Below, piece by piece: positions 39,488 through 51,829 of a stretch of 64,000 nt of DNA. Each line of letters begins with the position of its first letter. Position 1 is the stretch's first letter. The stretch lies in assembly GCF_014805625.2 (NCBI RefSeq), contig NW_023998426.1, positions 3,184,410 to 3,248,409 of the forward strand. The letters are read 5' to 3'. A model generated the notes under the pieces. It saw only the letters and a list, made by a program, of their open reading frames with translations. It was not told where the DNA came from and ran no database searches. The position numbers were made by a program, and so were the translations under genes. This DNA comes from Glossina fuscipes (taxonomy: Eukaryota > Arthropoda > Insecta > Diptera > Glossinidae).

Positions 39488-39920
39488 TATACCCTACACT
39501 ATACCTGCTACAAGGTATATTAAGTTTTCATAATTATATACAACATCCAGATGGACTTGAGATAGACCCATATTTTAATTATCAATCGATTCGAAATGAA
39601 TTTTTGAATGATGCAGAAAAAATTCGGAAACGATCTAAGCTTGTGTATCCGTCCGTCCATCTTGCAGTCTTATAGGCGTCATATAAGTCGTAGCTTTGAG
39701 ATATTTTGATAAAATTTCTATATCTCGTCTGTCCGTCTGTTCGTCTTGTATGCTTGTATTCTACGTAAAGGTCACAAATTTTTAAAATCTTTCGACGGAA
39801 TTAGTAAAACGGCGTGTTTTGCGCCAAGGACGAACAACAATTTTCCAACCACTTCCTATATAACGCTTTTGTTTGAAAAACCATGAATAATTTTTTTAAG
39901 CAAACCGGTGTAGAGGATTT
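39488..39920 (+). repeat. TACCCTACA-ended short element, copy 8
   Basis: Starts TTTATACCCTACACTATACC and contains TACAAGGTATATTAAGTTTT, GAGATAGACCCATATTTTAA, TCAATCGATTCG, CGTCTGTCCGTCTGTTCGTC, ATATTTTGATAAAATTTCTA and CCAAGGACGAAC. It ends CCGGTGTAGAGGATTTAATG, a weak inverted copy of the left end. It begins about 150 bases after the exon 4 donor. Confidence 0.85.
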
Positions 39921-40363
39921 AATGGAACGCCTTGTCCAGCTTTGATGTTAATAAATTTCCTTATAGCGATGTATACGTAATGGATGCTATAGATTATATG
40001 TCCAGCTGGTTTAATTTTTCGGCTGCGGCCGACCGTATGGTTTTTACTTGTCAGGCGATAAAAGTTTAATAGCAATATTTTCGGATGAGTCTGATCAATA
40101 ATTTTTTCATTACGTAATTCCAAGTGCATCAGAGATGGCTAAATTTGGTTTCTTCTTTTCACTCATCGCACTGATATTGAATAATTATTGAATAACGCTC
40201 TGTTTTGAATGTTTTCAATTAAATAATTTTTGAGTTTCATAAAATAAACTTGTAAAGATTGACACCGATCCGGATGGCCAAGTCCCACATGCAGACCCCA
40301 TAGTAACGTGTTTGCAGCGGCTTACTGCACATTTCACTGCGAATGCTATATAAGTGCATATTA

Positions 40364-40826
40364 ATAGGTTGGAGGGAAAGTTCTGTCGCATTTTATTCAT
40401 GCACTTCTTCGACTTGTTAAATGTGGATTATTTTCCAAACATGGATCGCAAAACATCATTATCGATCACTTTCGTGGAAGCTCGGATCCACGGAACAAAA
40501 TTTGCTAAACCATCTTTGACAAGTGCGAACATTTACAATATCTTTTGCAAATACCGCCCATAAATTTTGACCTGCAAGCGATGCGTTGCTTCCTTTTTGG
40601 AATTTATACAAAATGTAGTGACATAAATGCACTTTATTTACTGACATGGTTTTCACTTTAAATATCACAAATGAATGGTGAACGGTAAAAAAAGACTCCT
40701 CTTCTATTATACAGCAGCTAAAAAAGCAGAAAAAAAACCGAATGACTCACTAGGCAGGTGTTTTTTTATTTACAAGAAAAATGACCTGCCTATTTAAAAT
40801 TCGACAGAACTTTTCCTCCAACCTAA
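40364..40826 (-). mobile_element. Complete mini-mariner (internally deleted), 463 bp
   Basis: Both ends carry an inverted repeat of about 30 bases: ATAGGTTGGAGGGAAAGTTC on the left, and TTAGGTTGGAGGAAAAGTTC on the right read in reverse. It is flanked by TA on both sides (40362-40363 and 40827-40828), the mariner target duplication. On the minus strand it reads LYKFQKGSNASLAGQNLWAV followed by TCQRWFSKF, the N-terminal helix-turn-helix of a mariner transposase. It then jumps to sequence near the other end, so the catalytic middle is gone. The element could only move with a transposase supplied elsewhere. Confidence 0.85.
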
Positions 40827-41319
40827 TATAAACATGAAAACTGGCTAAAATTTACATCCAACAAAATTGTCAATGTTAGTTCCAAAGATTTTTTTTTTTA
40901 AAAGAATTGATCTTGCATTTTAAAATGTATTGAATCGAATCATGGTTGACCTTTGTCTTAACACCATACTTGGCACCTTAAGAAAAAACTACCTTCAATA
41001 TAAATTGTATTTGACGGATACCGCGATGCACTTAGGAATTCTAAATTCATCATTACAAGGAGACTATGCGTTGCAAAAGGAGCAGGAAGTTAAAGGATAG
41101 TAAAGCTATCTTGTGAGCACGGATTTTTGGACGAGTTTTTTGTATTAAAATACGAAAGACAATTCAATATATTGGAAACTAATTCTTTATATACGTATAT
41201 GCGTTCGTTGTAAATATTTAAAATTATTCTCAACTGATTGTCTGCAAATTTTGGCTTTAACGTCCTTGTAACAATAAACGTAAGGCTTTTTAAACATATT
41301 GATTAAAACAAGTAAAAGC

Positions 41320-41640
41320 GCTATAGCTTTATGTACCCTACACCACCCTATAAATAAGCGTATGCAACTTCTCAAAATCAGACATTATATGGGGAAAAAA
41401 TTGAAGAACTAGTACGAATCAGTTCAGTTAGTAGACCAATAGCCATAAAAAATTTTGAAAATCGCTGCTATAGATTGAACACAAGAAAATAAGACGGATA
41501 GATGGACTGATAAGCTTAAATAGATTCATATAATGACTCTGGTGGGATTGATATAGCAAGAGGTAGTTCTCTCTGGGTGTTTCGTACAGACGCACAAGCT
41601 TAACATAGCCTTGCACCACAAGTGGGGTAGGGTATAAGAA
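41320..41640 (-). repeat. TACCCTACA-ended short element, copy 9
   Basis: Both ends are visible: TATGTACCCTACACCACCCT on the left and CACCACAAGTGGGGTAGGGT on the right. Inside, in reverse order, are AAGACGGATAGATGGACTGA, TAAGCTTAAATAGATTC and GCACAAGCTTAACATAGCC. Confidence 0.8.
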
Positions 41641-42639
41641 TGGCTTTGTTTTTAACTAAAAAAAAAAATTGTTTATTTCAAGGAATCTGCTAAAAAACGC
41701 ATTTTTACGCATTAAGGTATTAAGCAGCGATAGTTTGAAGCCCATTTCAGGAATTTTTATGCTTTCACTTCACTCAAAAATTGGAGTTTTCCAGCCTCAT
41801 AAAGAATTCAGTTCGCCATAAATCCTTTTCAATACCATTCTTTTAAATATATTTAATGTTTAAGTTGATAAAAAATTTGTAGAAAAACAAAAAAAAAAAA
41901 AAAAACGAAAACAAAGGGTCTTTAACCCTTAAGTTTATTAACTATTTGTAATTCATAGAAGTATGTATTGAATGAATAGAATTGATATGTACATGTGCCT
42001 ATAATTATAAAAGTGATCTAAGATAAAATTTAAAAAAAAATTAGTTTATCATTTATTTCACACCACATTATTTTGAATTAAATTAATTTAATATAAGTTC
42101 TACGATATCATTATGAAAAAGATTCATTAGGTCGTGGTTGCAATATCAACATTATATGGAATTCATATGATGTTAATTATGAAAGTGATCTAAATCAAAA
42201 ATTTAAAGAAATCATATGAACATAGTTTTGAAATGGTGCGTGGCCCTCTTTGATGCCTTTCTGAACTACAGAATAAGCTGACAAATGACAATCAAACAAT
42301 AACAGAAATGACAACACATTCCACGGTAAGCAGCATCATGCATTTTAATGCATATGGAGGATATAAGTGGTCAAAAACACGTCATAGCTTATAGTGATGC
42401 TTGTTCAGGCCAAAATTGTAACAGTAAACTAACATTGACATGGATGAAAATTGCTCAGCATAAATTTTTTGATATTTGGTCATTCTTTTCTAACGAGTAA
42501 CCTTGATTTTGGGTTGATAGAAACGAAAACAGAACAAGTAAGAAAATTACATTCGCCCGTGACCGAACCCGAATCGAGTGAAAACATTAAGTTCTCATTC
42601 TTTATAATGTGGATCGGGCGCTGCTGATTTTTTCTACTT

Positions 42640-43290
42640 TCAAAATAAATGTTCTTGTTGCATAGGCGTGTGAGCGTTGTGGGCGTGTCCTGTGAAAAGC
42701 TTAGGTCGTTTCCAAATTCTTTTGTACATTTTGCTAACGGGAAAATGTTTACCACAAATACTACACAGTTGCGCATACAGACAGATGGATATGTTTAGGT
42801 GGATTCAAAATTTTAAACTGGCCAAAAATTTATGTACTTTATAAGGTCTTTGAAGCTTGTGTCTGCGCGTTATAAAGGTATTTAAAAATTACATTTTAAT
42901 TAAAATTTAATAATACACTACAACAATGGTTAGGCGTGGTAGGTACAGCATCGTCCGTAGAATATGCGTTCAAATTTTTTACATTTATTTGCTATAGTTT
43001 ATCAGTAATGAGCAAAAAACCAATTTGGAAATCCTCCTATCTTCCGATAAAAAAAGACGTTTTCTCAGTTTACGTGGTGCTGTGGGCGTGCCCTTCGACC
43101 GATACGACCCTGCGTGCAAGAACTTCCAATATTTCTGACAAATTTGAAGTCAATGTATTTTTACAGCCACGAGAATGTTGACAATACACATTACACAAAT
43201 GGACATATGGACATGCTTACATCGATTTAGACGATTTGATGATGATCAAGAATATATATATTCCTTCTGTGCATTGCAAGTCTTTTGATA
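42640..43290 (-). repeat. INE-1-like repeat pair (DINE-like)
   Basis: Two degenerate copies of one unit. Each has a GTGGGCGTG(T/C)CC block, an ACA.A..ACACAGA/GGACAT block and a second-half block. The latter reads TATGTACTTTATAAGGTCTT in the first copy and GATGATCAAGAATATATATA in the second. The GATCAAGAATATATATACTTTATAGGGTC and TTCTGC.TGTTA motifs are hallmarks of the Drosophila INE-1/DNAREP1 (DINE) repeats as I remember them. The second copy follows the first after about 400 bases, in the same order. Assignment to INE-1 is by motif only. Confidence 0.5.
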
Positions 43291-44211
43291 AAATGAATAT
43301 ACCCCTATAATAAGCAGTTTACATCTACAATTGTAACCATTATTATGAATTCATAGAGAAGTGTGGAAGAGGAAATACATTTTCGGTAAAACGAATGCCA
43401 CAGCTGAAATTTATTTTGACAAAATCACTAGAAAAGCCAACGATAAGAAGGGTAAAAAATACTGCGGATGAATCTATCTCTTGAAAAATGAACCTTATAA
43501 AGTGATCTGTAAAACTTTCTTAGCTGATTCTAAATTCCACTTTTTGGATCCTTCACCTAAAAAGGGGAAGACCAAAAATATCTGGAAATATTAAACTATT
43601 TCCATTGTACACCACTACTAGACCAGTAACGGAAGGAAAGCATAAAAATATAATGTGTTTATTACCATACCATACTTCCCTTCACTTTTTCAGAAATACT
43701 TTGAAAATCTGAAGAAGTCGTAACGATAAAAGCCTCATATGCTAGAATAAGATTGATTACATTTTAAAAATAATTAATAAATGTTTGCAAATTATTTCAT
43801 TAAAATTATTGTTTCAAATAAAACTCACAGTATTTTACTGCTTCAAGTTATTTATGGGACATTCAGTTGATTTTGAAAATGATCAAAGTCAATTCAAACT
43901 TGAAGAACAACATTTTTTTTAAGAAATTCATAAAAAATTTTCATTAAACAAGACTAATAAAATTCTATAAATTAAAATTCACAGCATAATACAAAAATAT
44001 TTTTTTTGATTTATTCAAATGCGATTCATTAAATATCTCGAAATAAGAAATATACGACTTAGACGACTTTCGTAATTATAGGCACGTATGTTCTTCATTT
44101 GCGTTTATAAGATTTCAGTTATGCGTACAAATATTTATATCTTTTTGAAATCGCACTTTTTGTAAAGTTAACTTTCAAGGCGAAATATTTAAAATTCGTA
44201 ATTCATTTTAG

Positions 44212-44312
44212 TGAATCCCGTTTCTAATACGTCAGCATCAAGCGATACATCAAATTCGTCTCAACAGAATAATGGCTGGAGTTTTGAAGAACAATACAAA
44301 CAAGTCAGACAG
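44212..44312 (+). CDS. retn: retn, coding exon 5 (residues 230-263, start of ARID)
   Basis: A 101-base exon after ATTCATTTTAG. Two bases complete the valine codon and it ends in phase 0 at CAG|GTGAGT. The first part is serine-rich (SNTSASSDTSNSSQQNN). The exon then gives GWSFEEQYKQVRQ, the first helix of the extended ARID (AT-rich interaction) domain of the Retained/Bright/ARID3 group. It belongs to the sequence-specific DNA-binding surface of the protein. The remaining ARID sequence starts at the next exon, 18.7 kb away. The join gives ..KQVRQ|LYEINDD.., as in the family. Confidence 0.95.
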
Positions 44313-45684
44313 GTGAGTTTACTCTTATATATACATTGCTTTATCAAATAATTGGTAACTTACCATCATCTTCTAATCAAATGTTGCCGGTGTTGTTAAA
44401 AAAAAAAAAAAAAACAAAGAAAAAGAAAAAAAGTTTTTTTATATCCCTCATTAGATTTTGTAAAGTGGAAAAGTGTTTTATCCGTTTGTATAGGGTCGTC
44501 ACATAACTGTTTTTTTTTTTTTTTTTTTTTTTTTTGTTTAACTTTTGCCACAAAAGATTAGTTATCGTGTTTCCTTAGGCTTCGCCAATGATGGCAAAGG
44601 CAAAGCAATTTTGTACACGGAAAAGTGCTTTCATCAGAGCATCAGAGTTCATTTCATTACATCAAAGGGGCAATAATCTTTATTTCCGTAATCATTTACG
44701 ATTTTCGGTTTAATCAATTTCTATGAGCAGTACAAGTTTGTATATATTGTATGCGTTACATAAATAATGACAATGGTATTCATTAAAAAAATGGCAACAA
44801 TATCTTGAAATTTGATTCAAATTTCAATCACGAAGTGAATGGTCTTGTATGTCCATCCGTTTGCCAGTCTCTTGTACGACTTACAAGAGAGTTTTTTATG
44901 AACTCTGTATTTCCGCCAGAATGATAAACTCATTCCCCAAAAGATTTCTTACCATTTTCGTTAAGATTGGTCCCTGGTTTCGTTAATAATAATCAATTCA
45001 TTCAATTGTTTTCTTCCGCTTTTCTATATTAAGACTTAACAATTTTAAAAGGCCATCGAAAATCAAGTAAATCGGTTCATAAACATAAATCCATCAACAT
45101 TCGCTAAAAACCTATACACAAATAAGATGAAGGCAGTTTCAGTTTATAAGGCTAAGGGGCATACCTTAGGGTTGTAATCGGTCACTGATCATAAAAGTAA
45201 ACGATTTATATTCCTCTTAAACTTGCTTTGATTTTATAAGAATATAAATATTCCGAAGGAATCATCATAAGAAAATGCTCTGATATTAGTTTCATCACGA
45301 AATGTTTTTGCCAAATGGCGTAAACCAGAAAGCAACAAAAACGCCTCGCGACTTGTCGTGTCTCGGCGCTGTTGCTCAGAACACAGTTGTAAGTATGCTG
45401 GGCCGATAGACTATACAAATGTCTTGGACTCGTTTATGGTTTTGGATGCCGAATAAAGTCGATTGAGTAAACCCGTTATCTGTCGATCAAGGACTGTTCT
45501 CGAGATTATACGAATTTTTCTTGCCTGTCCCATCGCATGAAAAATCTTTCGATCGTAAAATTGCTGTCAAATTGCGGTTGAGTTTACTCGTTACTGACTG
45601 GGCTTTTAGTTATTTGAGATAAATACGTTATACTGTATAGAAGCTATAATATATCGATCAATGTATTTAACGAATCGACCTTTG

Positions 45685-45688
<4 letters not shown>

Positions 45689-45719
<31 letters not shown>
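45689..45719. repeat. (CT)15 microsatellite
   Basis: 31 bases of uninterrupted CT dinucleotide, preceded by GCGCG. Confidence 0.98.
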
Positions 45720-45722
<3 letters not shown>

Positions 45723-46518
45723 TTGTTAATCAAATATTGTACACTGCAACTTAATTGAAATTAAAAAAAACTTTTTTCTTGTTTCTTTAAAATTTTGTTT
45801 AAGTAATTGTTGTTTACATTTTGGGGGTACGAGTAGTAAATTAAAATAGTTGAATAGGTGGTTCATTTAGGGTTTGTGTAAAAATTTTTTTTCTATCTTT
45901 TAAAAAAGTATTTTCAGAACGAACGAATGCTTTCCAGCATACTTTGTCAAGCTAGTTAACTGTCCTCGAGTAATTGGTAAATTATACATTAACTGCATGA
46001 CAGCCTGTATTCCTTGTGAACAATATTGCTTGCATACCGTAAAAAAAGCGTATAAGAAGAAGTGGTTAATTATTATGGATTAATAATACTAGAAAAAAAA
46101 AAAGAAAAAAAAATTCAGGTTTTTCGAATGAGAAACGAAATTCTTTTCATTTTTAAGGATGATTACTTATTATCATTACTCTTAGAAGGAAGATAAAAAA
46201 AAAAACAAAAAAATAATAATAATATAAAATACATGCTTTTGCTTTCTGCACGAAAGTTGCTAATTTTCTGTGTAAAAAACAAAAAAAAAAACAAAAAAAA
46301 AGGTCTTTCGTCCAAGTCTAGACTTGCTTTCACATCACCACTATCGACTGATCGATTCAACGTATAAATGGACAGCGTATACATAGGAGCGAATTTACTC
46401 TGTGTGATGCGCTCATTAATGTTAGTTTGTTTTGTACTTGAGTTTTAATGAGCAACTTGGTGCAAACAGTAATTAACAATGCTAGTCTGACCGCAAATAC
46501 TTTGACCAAGTGTGAATT

Positions 46519-46620
46519 TTTTTTTTTTTTTTTTTTTTTTAGGGAGAGCGCATAGAGTTCTTGTTCTTATTGTTATTGTTGTTGTTGTTGTTGCGGTTGT
46601 TGCTGTTGCGGTTGCTATTA
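46519..46620. repeat. T24 run and (TTG) trinucleotide tract
   Basis: A T homopolymer of about 24 bases at 46519-46542. An imperfect TTG/TTA trinucleotide run follows at 46561-46620 with GCG interruptions. Confidence 0.95.
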
Positions 46621-46859
46621 CCTTTGCCGTTTTATTTGAGGGGTTACAACAAGGGGCCAATGGATGAATCGGCAATGATGTTCATGTAAATCATATCTGG
46701 AGATTTGTTTCGTTGCTTTGCTTAAAATGACGAGCTGAGATGAGATATCTCACGTTAAAGCTTATTTACACTGTTGGCGCACGTTGATTTCTCTTTAAAT
46801 CTTCAGTCAAGCGTTAAAATGTTTTCTTGAATTTATAGAAGAAAACGAACCTGTTTTAT

Positions 46860-46862
<3 letters not shown>

Positions 46863-46898
<36 letters not shown>

Positions 46899-46969
46899 GT
46901 GCATGTATAGAGATTTATATACACGCATACACACATATATCTGTATATATATATATATATATATATATA
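46863..46969. repeat. Two AT dinucleotide tracts
   Basis: AT runs of about 28 and 25 bases, separated by CA-rich unique sequence. Confidence 0.95.
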
Positions 46970-48204
46970 ACATATGTATAAACATATATATAGATTTTGT
47001 GTTGACCTGTGTATGGCTGTGTAAGAGTTTCATTAATTTATATATAAGGAACAACTGATGAAGAGTAAACGGTTGCAATGAGAAATCCAGCATCTCGTAA
47101 AAATTAAGTCTAACAAAAACTAATTTTATTTTATACGTTTAGGGCGTATGTGTTACGTCTATGCAGTCCTATTCTTAAATAAGATGAAATGAGCGTAAGT
47201 GCTTACCTCTTGCCTTATGACAAGAACATACGAACTCGCCTTTGTTAGTTAAATTTATGTCCAAGGAGCCAAGCTTACTTTTGACAACCACAACCACAAC
47301 CAACGCGCATACAGTCTTTTTTTTTTTTTCTTTTTTTGCCAGTTATCCATCGACTTACCTGTTTTATTGTATATGTGCATTGTTTTCATACTTTACTTGA
47401 TGTGTTTAATTGTCGGCCTGCCACATGCACATGTACACACATTGGTGGAGAAAATCATAATATCCTTTACTTATTTTTATGAATATTGCGTAGAAAACTA
47501 TTGAAATTAATAATAGAATAGTTCATGAATTCATAATGGCATTCATTATTCAAATGCAAATTTTATTTCCATAGTATTTTTAAGATAAAGTCAAGTTTTC
47601 ATTATCCCATATAAAGACAAGAAAAAAGATCGAATCGACATTTATTATGCATCAACAACCTGTGCAGATATATGCATCAAATAATATCTCATTATATATG
47701 GCCAAGGAAGAACGTCGTGATATTTCTGCAACAAAATGTCATTTGCATGAAATCATATAACATACTGACATAAGCTATTGTGATGGACAACAATTTGGCA
47801 ACAATTTCCATTTTTGGAAAATCCTTCAAAACTTCAGGGATTTTTGAGCAAACAACTACACGAAGCCGCTTTCACAGGTTTCACACCGTGGTTTGCTCTA
47901 AGTGAAACACGCGGTCGAATGGGGCAAGGTCGGAACGGTACGGTGTATGCATCCAAACTTCTCAACTAGTTTTCAGCAATTTTTGGCAAACTACTAAATA
48001 GGCATGTATGGTCTGGAGTGGCTACGGTGAGACCGCACATTTCGTACTGATCGATTCTGTTTGCTTTCTCCCCCATTGCGTGCTTGCATCGCATGTCAGA
48101 AACTTTTCGTAGGCAGGTGTTGCAGATGAAACGCGAAGTGTATAATGACTAATCCTATTTAACTGTTATTAGAGTTTCTACCTTACAGCACTTGGCAGCA
48201 GCAC

Positions 48205-48600
48205 AAAGTATATTAAGTTAGCGCGGACGTATGCAACATCCACGAAAGGTTAAGATAGACCAACCTTTTATTATATCGATCGATTGAGAAAATGATTTAA
48301 AATCGATTTAAGTCTGTTTGTTCCGCCTATCCTTCCGATGTCTGTCCATGCATTTTATGTTCAAACTACAATTTGCAATTTTTGAGATATTTTGATGAAA
48401 TCCGGTACGCACACACCTATTTTGGCTCAAGAACGAACACTGTTAAAAGTGTTTCGGATCGGTTGACTTTTCCGATCGCTCCCAATTGCAATTTTCAAAA
48501 TTTATCGGCAAAATGAGTTTTTGTAATGTGTACTCTTGGTGTAATATTAACAAGCGAAGAACTACACTAAACAAAATGGTATAGGGTCTAGTAATGGTGT
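48205..48600 (+). repeat. TACCCTACA-ended short element, copy 10
   Basis: GTATATTAAGTTAGCGCGGA, CGTATGCAACATCCACGAAA, GATAGACCAACCTTTTATTA, TATCGATCGATTGAGAAAAT, CGATGTCTGTCCATGC, GAGATATTTTGATGAAATCC and a final ATGGTATAGGGTCTAGTAAT. This is the longest well-ordered copy, and it is the left member of a head-to-tail pair. Confidence 0.85.
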
Positions 48601-48664
48601 AAGTAATAGTCAGCCTAGCTAGACTACAATGTTTTTACTTATTTTTTTTTTTTTTTTTTGCTAT

Positions 48665-49085
48665 GCAACTTCACATTATTTCTATGCCGATAGAACAACT
48701 AAAGCACTTGTTGTGCAAGCGTAAGGTTAAGATTCTAGAACGCCTACAGACATATCCACGTTTTATTATAGTGATCGAATCAGAGTCCTTTTTTTATATT
48801 GATCCAAACTCGTCTGTCTGTCCGTCTGTCCATCTTGTCTTCATATGTTCAATCTTTACGTTAAAATTTTTTATATATTTCGGCGAAATTTTTAAAACTT
48901 GTCTGACCGACTCCTTGTCTTTTATTCTTGACATTTGCTACATCGATGTGTTTTGTTCCAAGGATGAATGCTATTGAAACCAGTTCGAATCGGGCTGCTA
49001 CCCACGTAACGCATTGTTTTGAATATATTTGCTTAACTATGCTAAGCAAAGTGGTGTATAGTACGTAATGGTGAGCCGTATCCCA
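48665..49085 (+). repeat. TACCCTACA-ended short element, copy 11
   Basis: Same orientation as copy 10 and starting within 70 bases of its end. CACTTGTTGTGCAAGCGTAA, CCACGTTTTATTATAGTGAT, TCGTCTGTCTGTCCGTCTGT and CCAAGGATGAATGCTATTGA appear in order, ending AAGTGGTGTATAGTACGTAA. Confidence 0.8.
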
Positions 49086-50289
49086 CTATAGTATTTTTTC
49101 TTGTTCAGTATCAGAGTTTTTTTTTTTTAGCTTCTCAAATATTTTAGAAAACAATTTTTTTTTGCTAATGCGGCTTACGTTGCCCTTTAAAACAAAAATA
49201 AATCTTTTGCATTTTATGGCAAATCTCTTAATAAATCTTTATATTTACTGTCACAGTAAAGTGAACTTGTGCATCCAAGGTTGTATATTGCTGTGATCAT
49301 GAAGAAGTAAGACTAGGCTTTCTGCTATTATCATAATGCCGTAGGTTATGAACTTCATCCGTTTGCCGTTATTTATTCACGTCCTATTATCGAACCTCTG
49401 CTAACTTGAGACCATCGAGAACATCGTTTGAATTGAATTGAAGAGTGGAAAGTGGGAAGAAAAAACTTTTTGACGGCTAGTCTGGAAAATAAATTTCGGA
49501 AGCTGAAAAAAAAGATTGCGATAAGTATTTGCTTTTCGGATATTCCGTTTTGTCCGGATATTAGTAGGTAACTGGCAGAAATTTTTCAGTTATTTTTAGC
49601 TATTAGTGGTAGCGTAACTGGAAGCCACGAAAGGGATTTTCTGTTAAGTGGAGCATAAATGTATCTAACTTTCATCTTCAACTAGAAATCAGAAAGAAAA
49701 CTAGCGCTTATTTTCATCATAACATATACCTAAACAAAAGCTCTTCCAAGGAAATAATGGCGATGTACGTAAAAACTCTACGAAACCTCTACGAATTTTG
49801 AATTTGTAATCAATGTATTTATTATTATACGTATACCTCTACCTACCTACACGTCCTAATACATTTTTGCAATTCGTTGAACGTCAAAGAGACAAGTCTT
49901 GCTCACGCGCCTATGCGCATTTATAAGCAGTGATGTTTGCATTTTTACACAAACAAATGCTTTTCTTTTTTCATTAATTAAAATTGAAATTTCTAGTTCA
50001 TATTTCAAAGGAAAAAAAGAGTTCCGAATACGCACAAGCGTACACGTCTACATATAAGTTTACATAAAGTTACATTCATTAATCATCGTCAATTATATTT
50101 CACGTACTGAATAATTTCAACTTTAATGTCGGACGTAGATAGAATAGACTTACAAAAGGGATGGGATACATGATTTCCTTTATTTTCCCGCAAATATACC
50201 AGCAGACAGTTTTTTATGTGTATTTGGAAGAAAACTTTAGTTTTTCAAAAAAAATTTTATTTAAATTTTTTCATTGAGTAAATTTAATG

Positions 50290-50620
50290 AACACAAGTAA
50301 AAACACTCTAGTGGTCCAAGGCGCATTATTAAATATCCTACAGTTATTCACGGAATGACTTTTCAAAATAAGGCGTTATATGAGAAGTGGGCGAAAAAGT
50401 GTTCCGATTCATATCATTTACAACAGCATTCGTCATTGGGCCGAAACATGCCGGTGCACCATATTTCACCAAAGTTTTTCAAAAATTGCGGTTTTTAAGT
50501 TGAACAGAAGAAAACAAGGCGGACAGAGGGACATAGGTGAAAATGATTCGGTATAATAAAAGGTTGGCCTATCTCAAGATCTTCTTGATGTTGCATACAT
50601 CCACTACTTGCCATAATTAA
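50290..50620 (-). repeat. TACCCTACA-ended short element, copy 12
   Basis: Reverse copy. ATATCCTACAGTTATTCACG, CATTGGGCCGAAACATGCCG, CACCATATTTCACCAAAGTT, GGCGGACAGAGGGACATAGG, TATAATAAAAGGTTGGCCTA and GATGTTGCATACATCCACTA. Confidence 0.85.
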
Positions 50621-51419
50621 GACAGCGAAAATAATATGATAAAATATTTATTTTAAACGGAAAAAGTTTTAAAACCACATGTTTCGTTGAGAAGGCTTTA
50701 AAGTTCTCCCTCATAGGATCGGTTGTATTGTTATTAAGTTATATTAAAATTTCTAAGAAAGAAGATAGAAACCAACCCAACTTGATTCAAAATAGATTGA
50801 ATATCTATTCACTTCGACGTCACGTCGTCGCTTATCCAGTCGTATATACAGTCCATCCGACCACATATGTTATGTACCCTTCACACTTTGTAAATGCCTT
50901 GCACAACCCAAAGACAATTTTTACGCACTAATAAAGCTTAGCACATTTTCGCATTTGATCAAGAAAGGTTTAGTTAAAGTGGAGTTTAAAATCATTTTTC
51001 ACTCTTCAAATTAGTCTTAAACCAGTTATAATCAAAGCCGATCATTAAGTACTCTAAGCGTCAATCTTTTTTCTCCTAAAAGAGTGCTTGACGTATTTTT
51101 GGTGTAAAATAACGAAAGTACGACCTATTTTTCATATAAAGGTTTATTCTTCACGAAAATTTTGATGCACAAGAGAATCCAAACAATGGTCTAAATTTAC
51201 TATATCGAATTTGAGGCAACAACTTGCCTACAGATGGGCCTAGGTATCAATATGGTTACTTTCAAACTCGCCACAAGTTTCATAAAACAGCATACTTTGC
51301 AAGAACATTCAAGATGTCGAATATTGGACCAAAGAAAAAGCATTCGCCGATAGGACTGTTTCTCTGATTCACAAAGATATAAATGCCGGACTATTACCTT
51401 AGGTTAACTTTAATAAAAA

Positions 51420-51620
51420 AAAAAAAAGAAAAGAAAAATACTAAAATTTTACTTTGCCGCCATTGTTTCAGGGACGCTTGTCCGCTTTGCACGGCTTTCG
51501 CCCATTTCTCTGCAGTCGGCTGAGTGCCGATTTGACTCGGGAACGCAGAAATGAATCCTCGTTTCATCCTTTCTTATATACCGCACGAACAAACACTTTT
51601 TATTTCGCGTAAACGGCGAC
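51420..51620 (-). mobile_element. mariner-like transposase fragment (first catalytic D region)
   Basis: The minus strand reads KDETRIHFCVPESNRHSADC and then REMGESRAKRTSVPETMAAK. This is the mariner block V.DETW(I/V)H...PE.K.QS..W...GE..PKR.K...SAGKVMA. The first catalytic D (in DET) is kept. Tryptophan of DETW is replaced by R, and the GKVMA box is decayed. Neither end of the element is recognised. Confidence 0.75.
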
Positions 51621-51829
51621 TATACGGGGTTAGATCCGAAAAACTACGTGGTCCGAATTTTGTACTGTCATGAAAATTCATTACGAAATATGGTCTTTTG
51701 TCATATAAAGGCTTAGGTTTCATCAAAGCTTTTAAGTGGGCTGAGGCTCAGAAACCGGACATATACAAACCCAAGTTTGATATAATTAGTCGAATTACGA
51801 TTATGAATCATTTCTCAATGCCCGTTTCC

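Larger units (their letters stand above)
39339..44211 (+). other. retn intron 4 (4.9 kb)
   Basis: From GTAAGT to TTCATTTTAG. Holds a short-element copy, a complete mini-mariner, a second short-element copy and a pair of INE-1-like repeats, listed separately. 39.9-40.36 kb and 43.3-44.2 kb are AT-rich with nothing recognised. Confidence 0.85.

Noticed and set aside
45206..45418. 70-codon minus-strand ORF with a plausible protein look
   Set aside because: No family recognised, no splice partners, no second copy in the window.
47840..48120. GC-richer patch suspected to be a transposase
   Set aside because: No transposase motif found in any frame.
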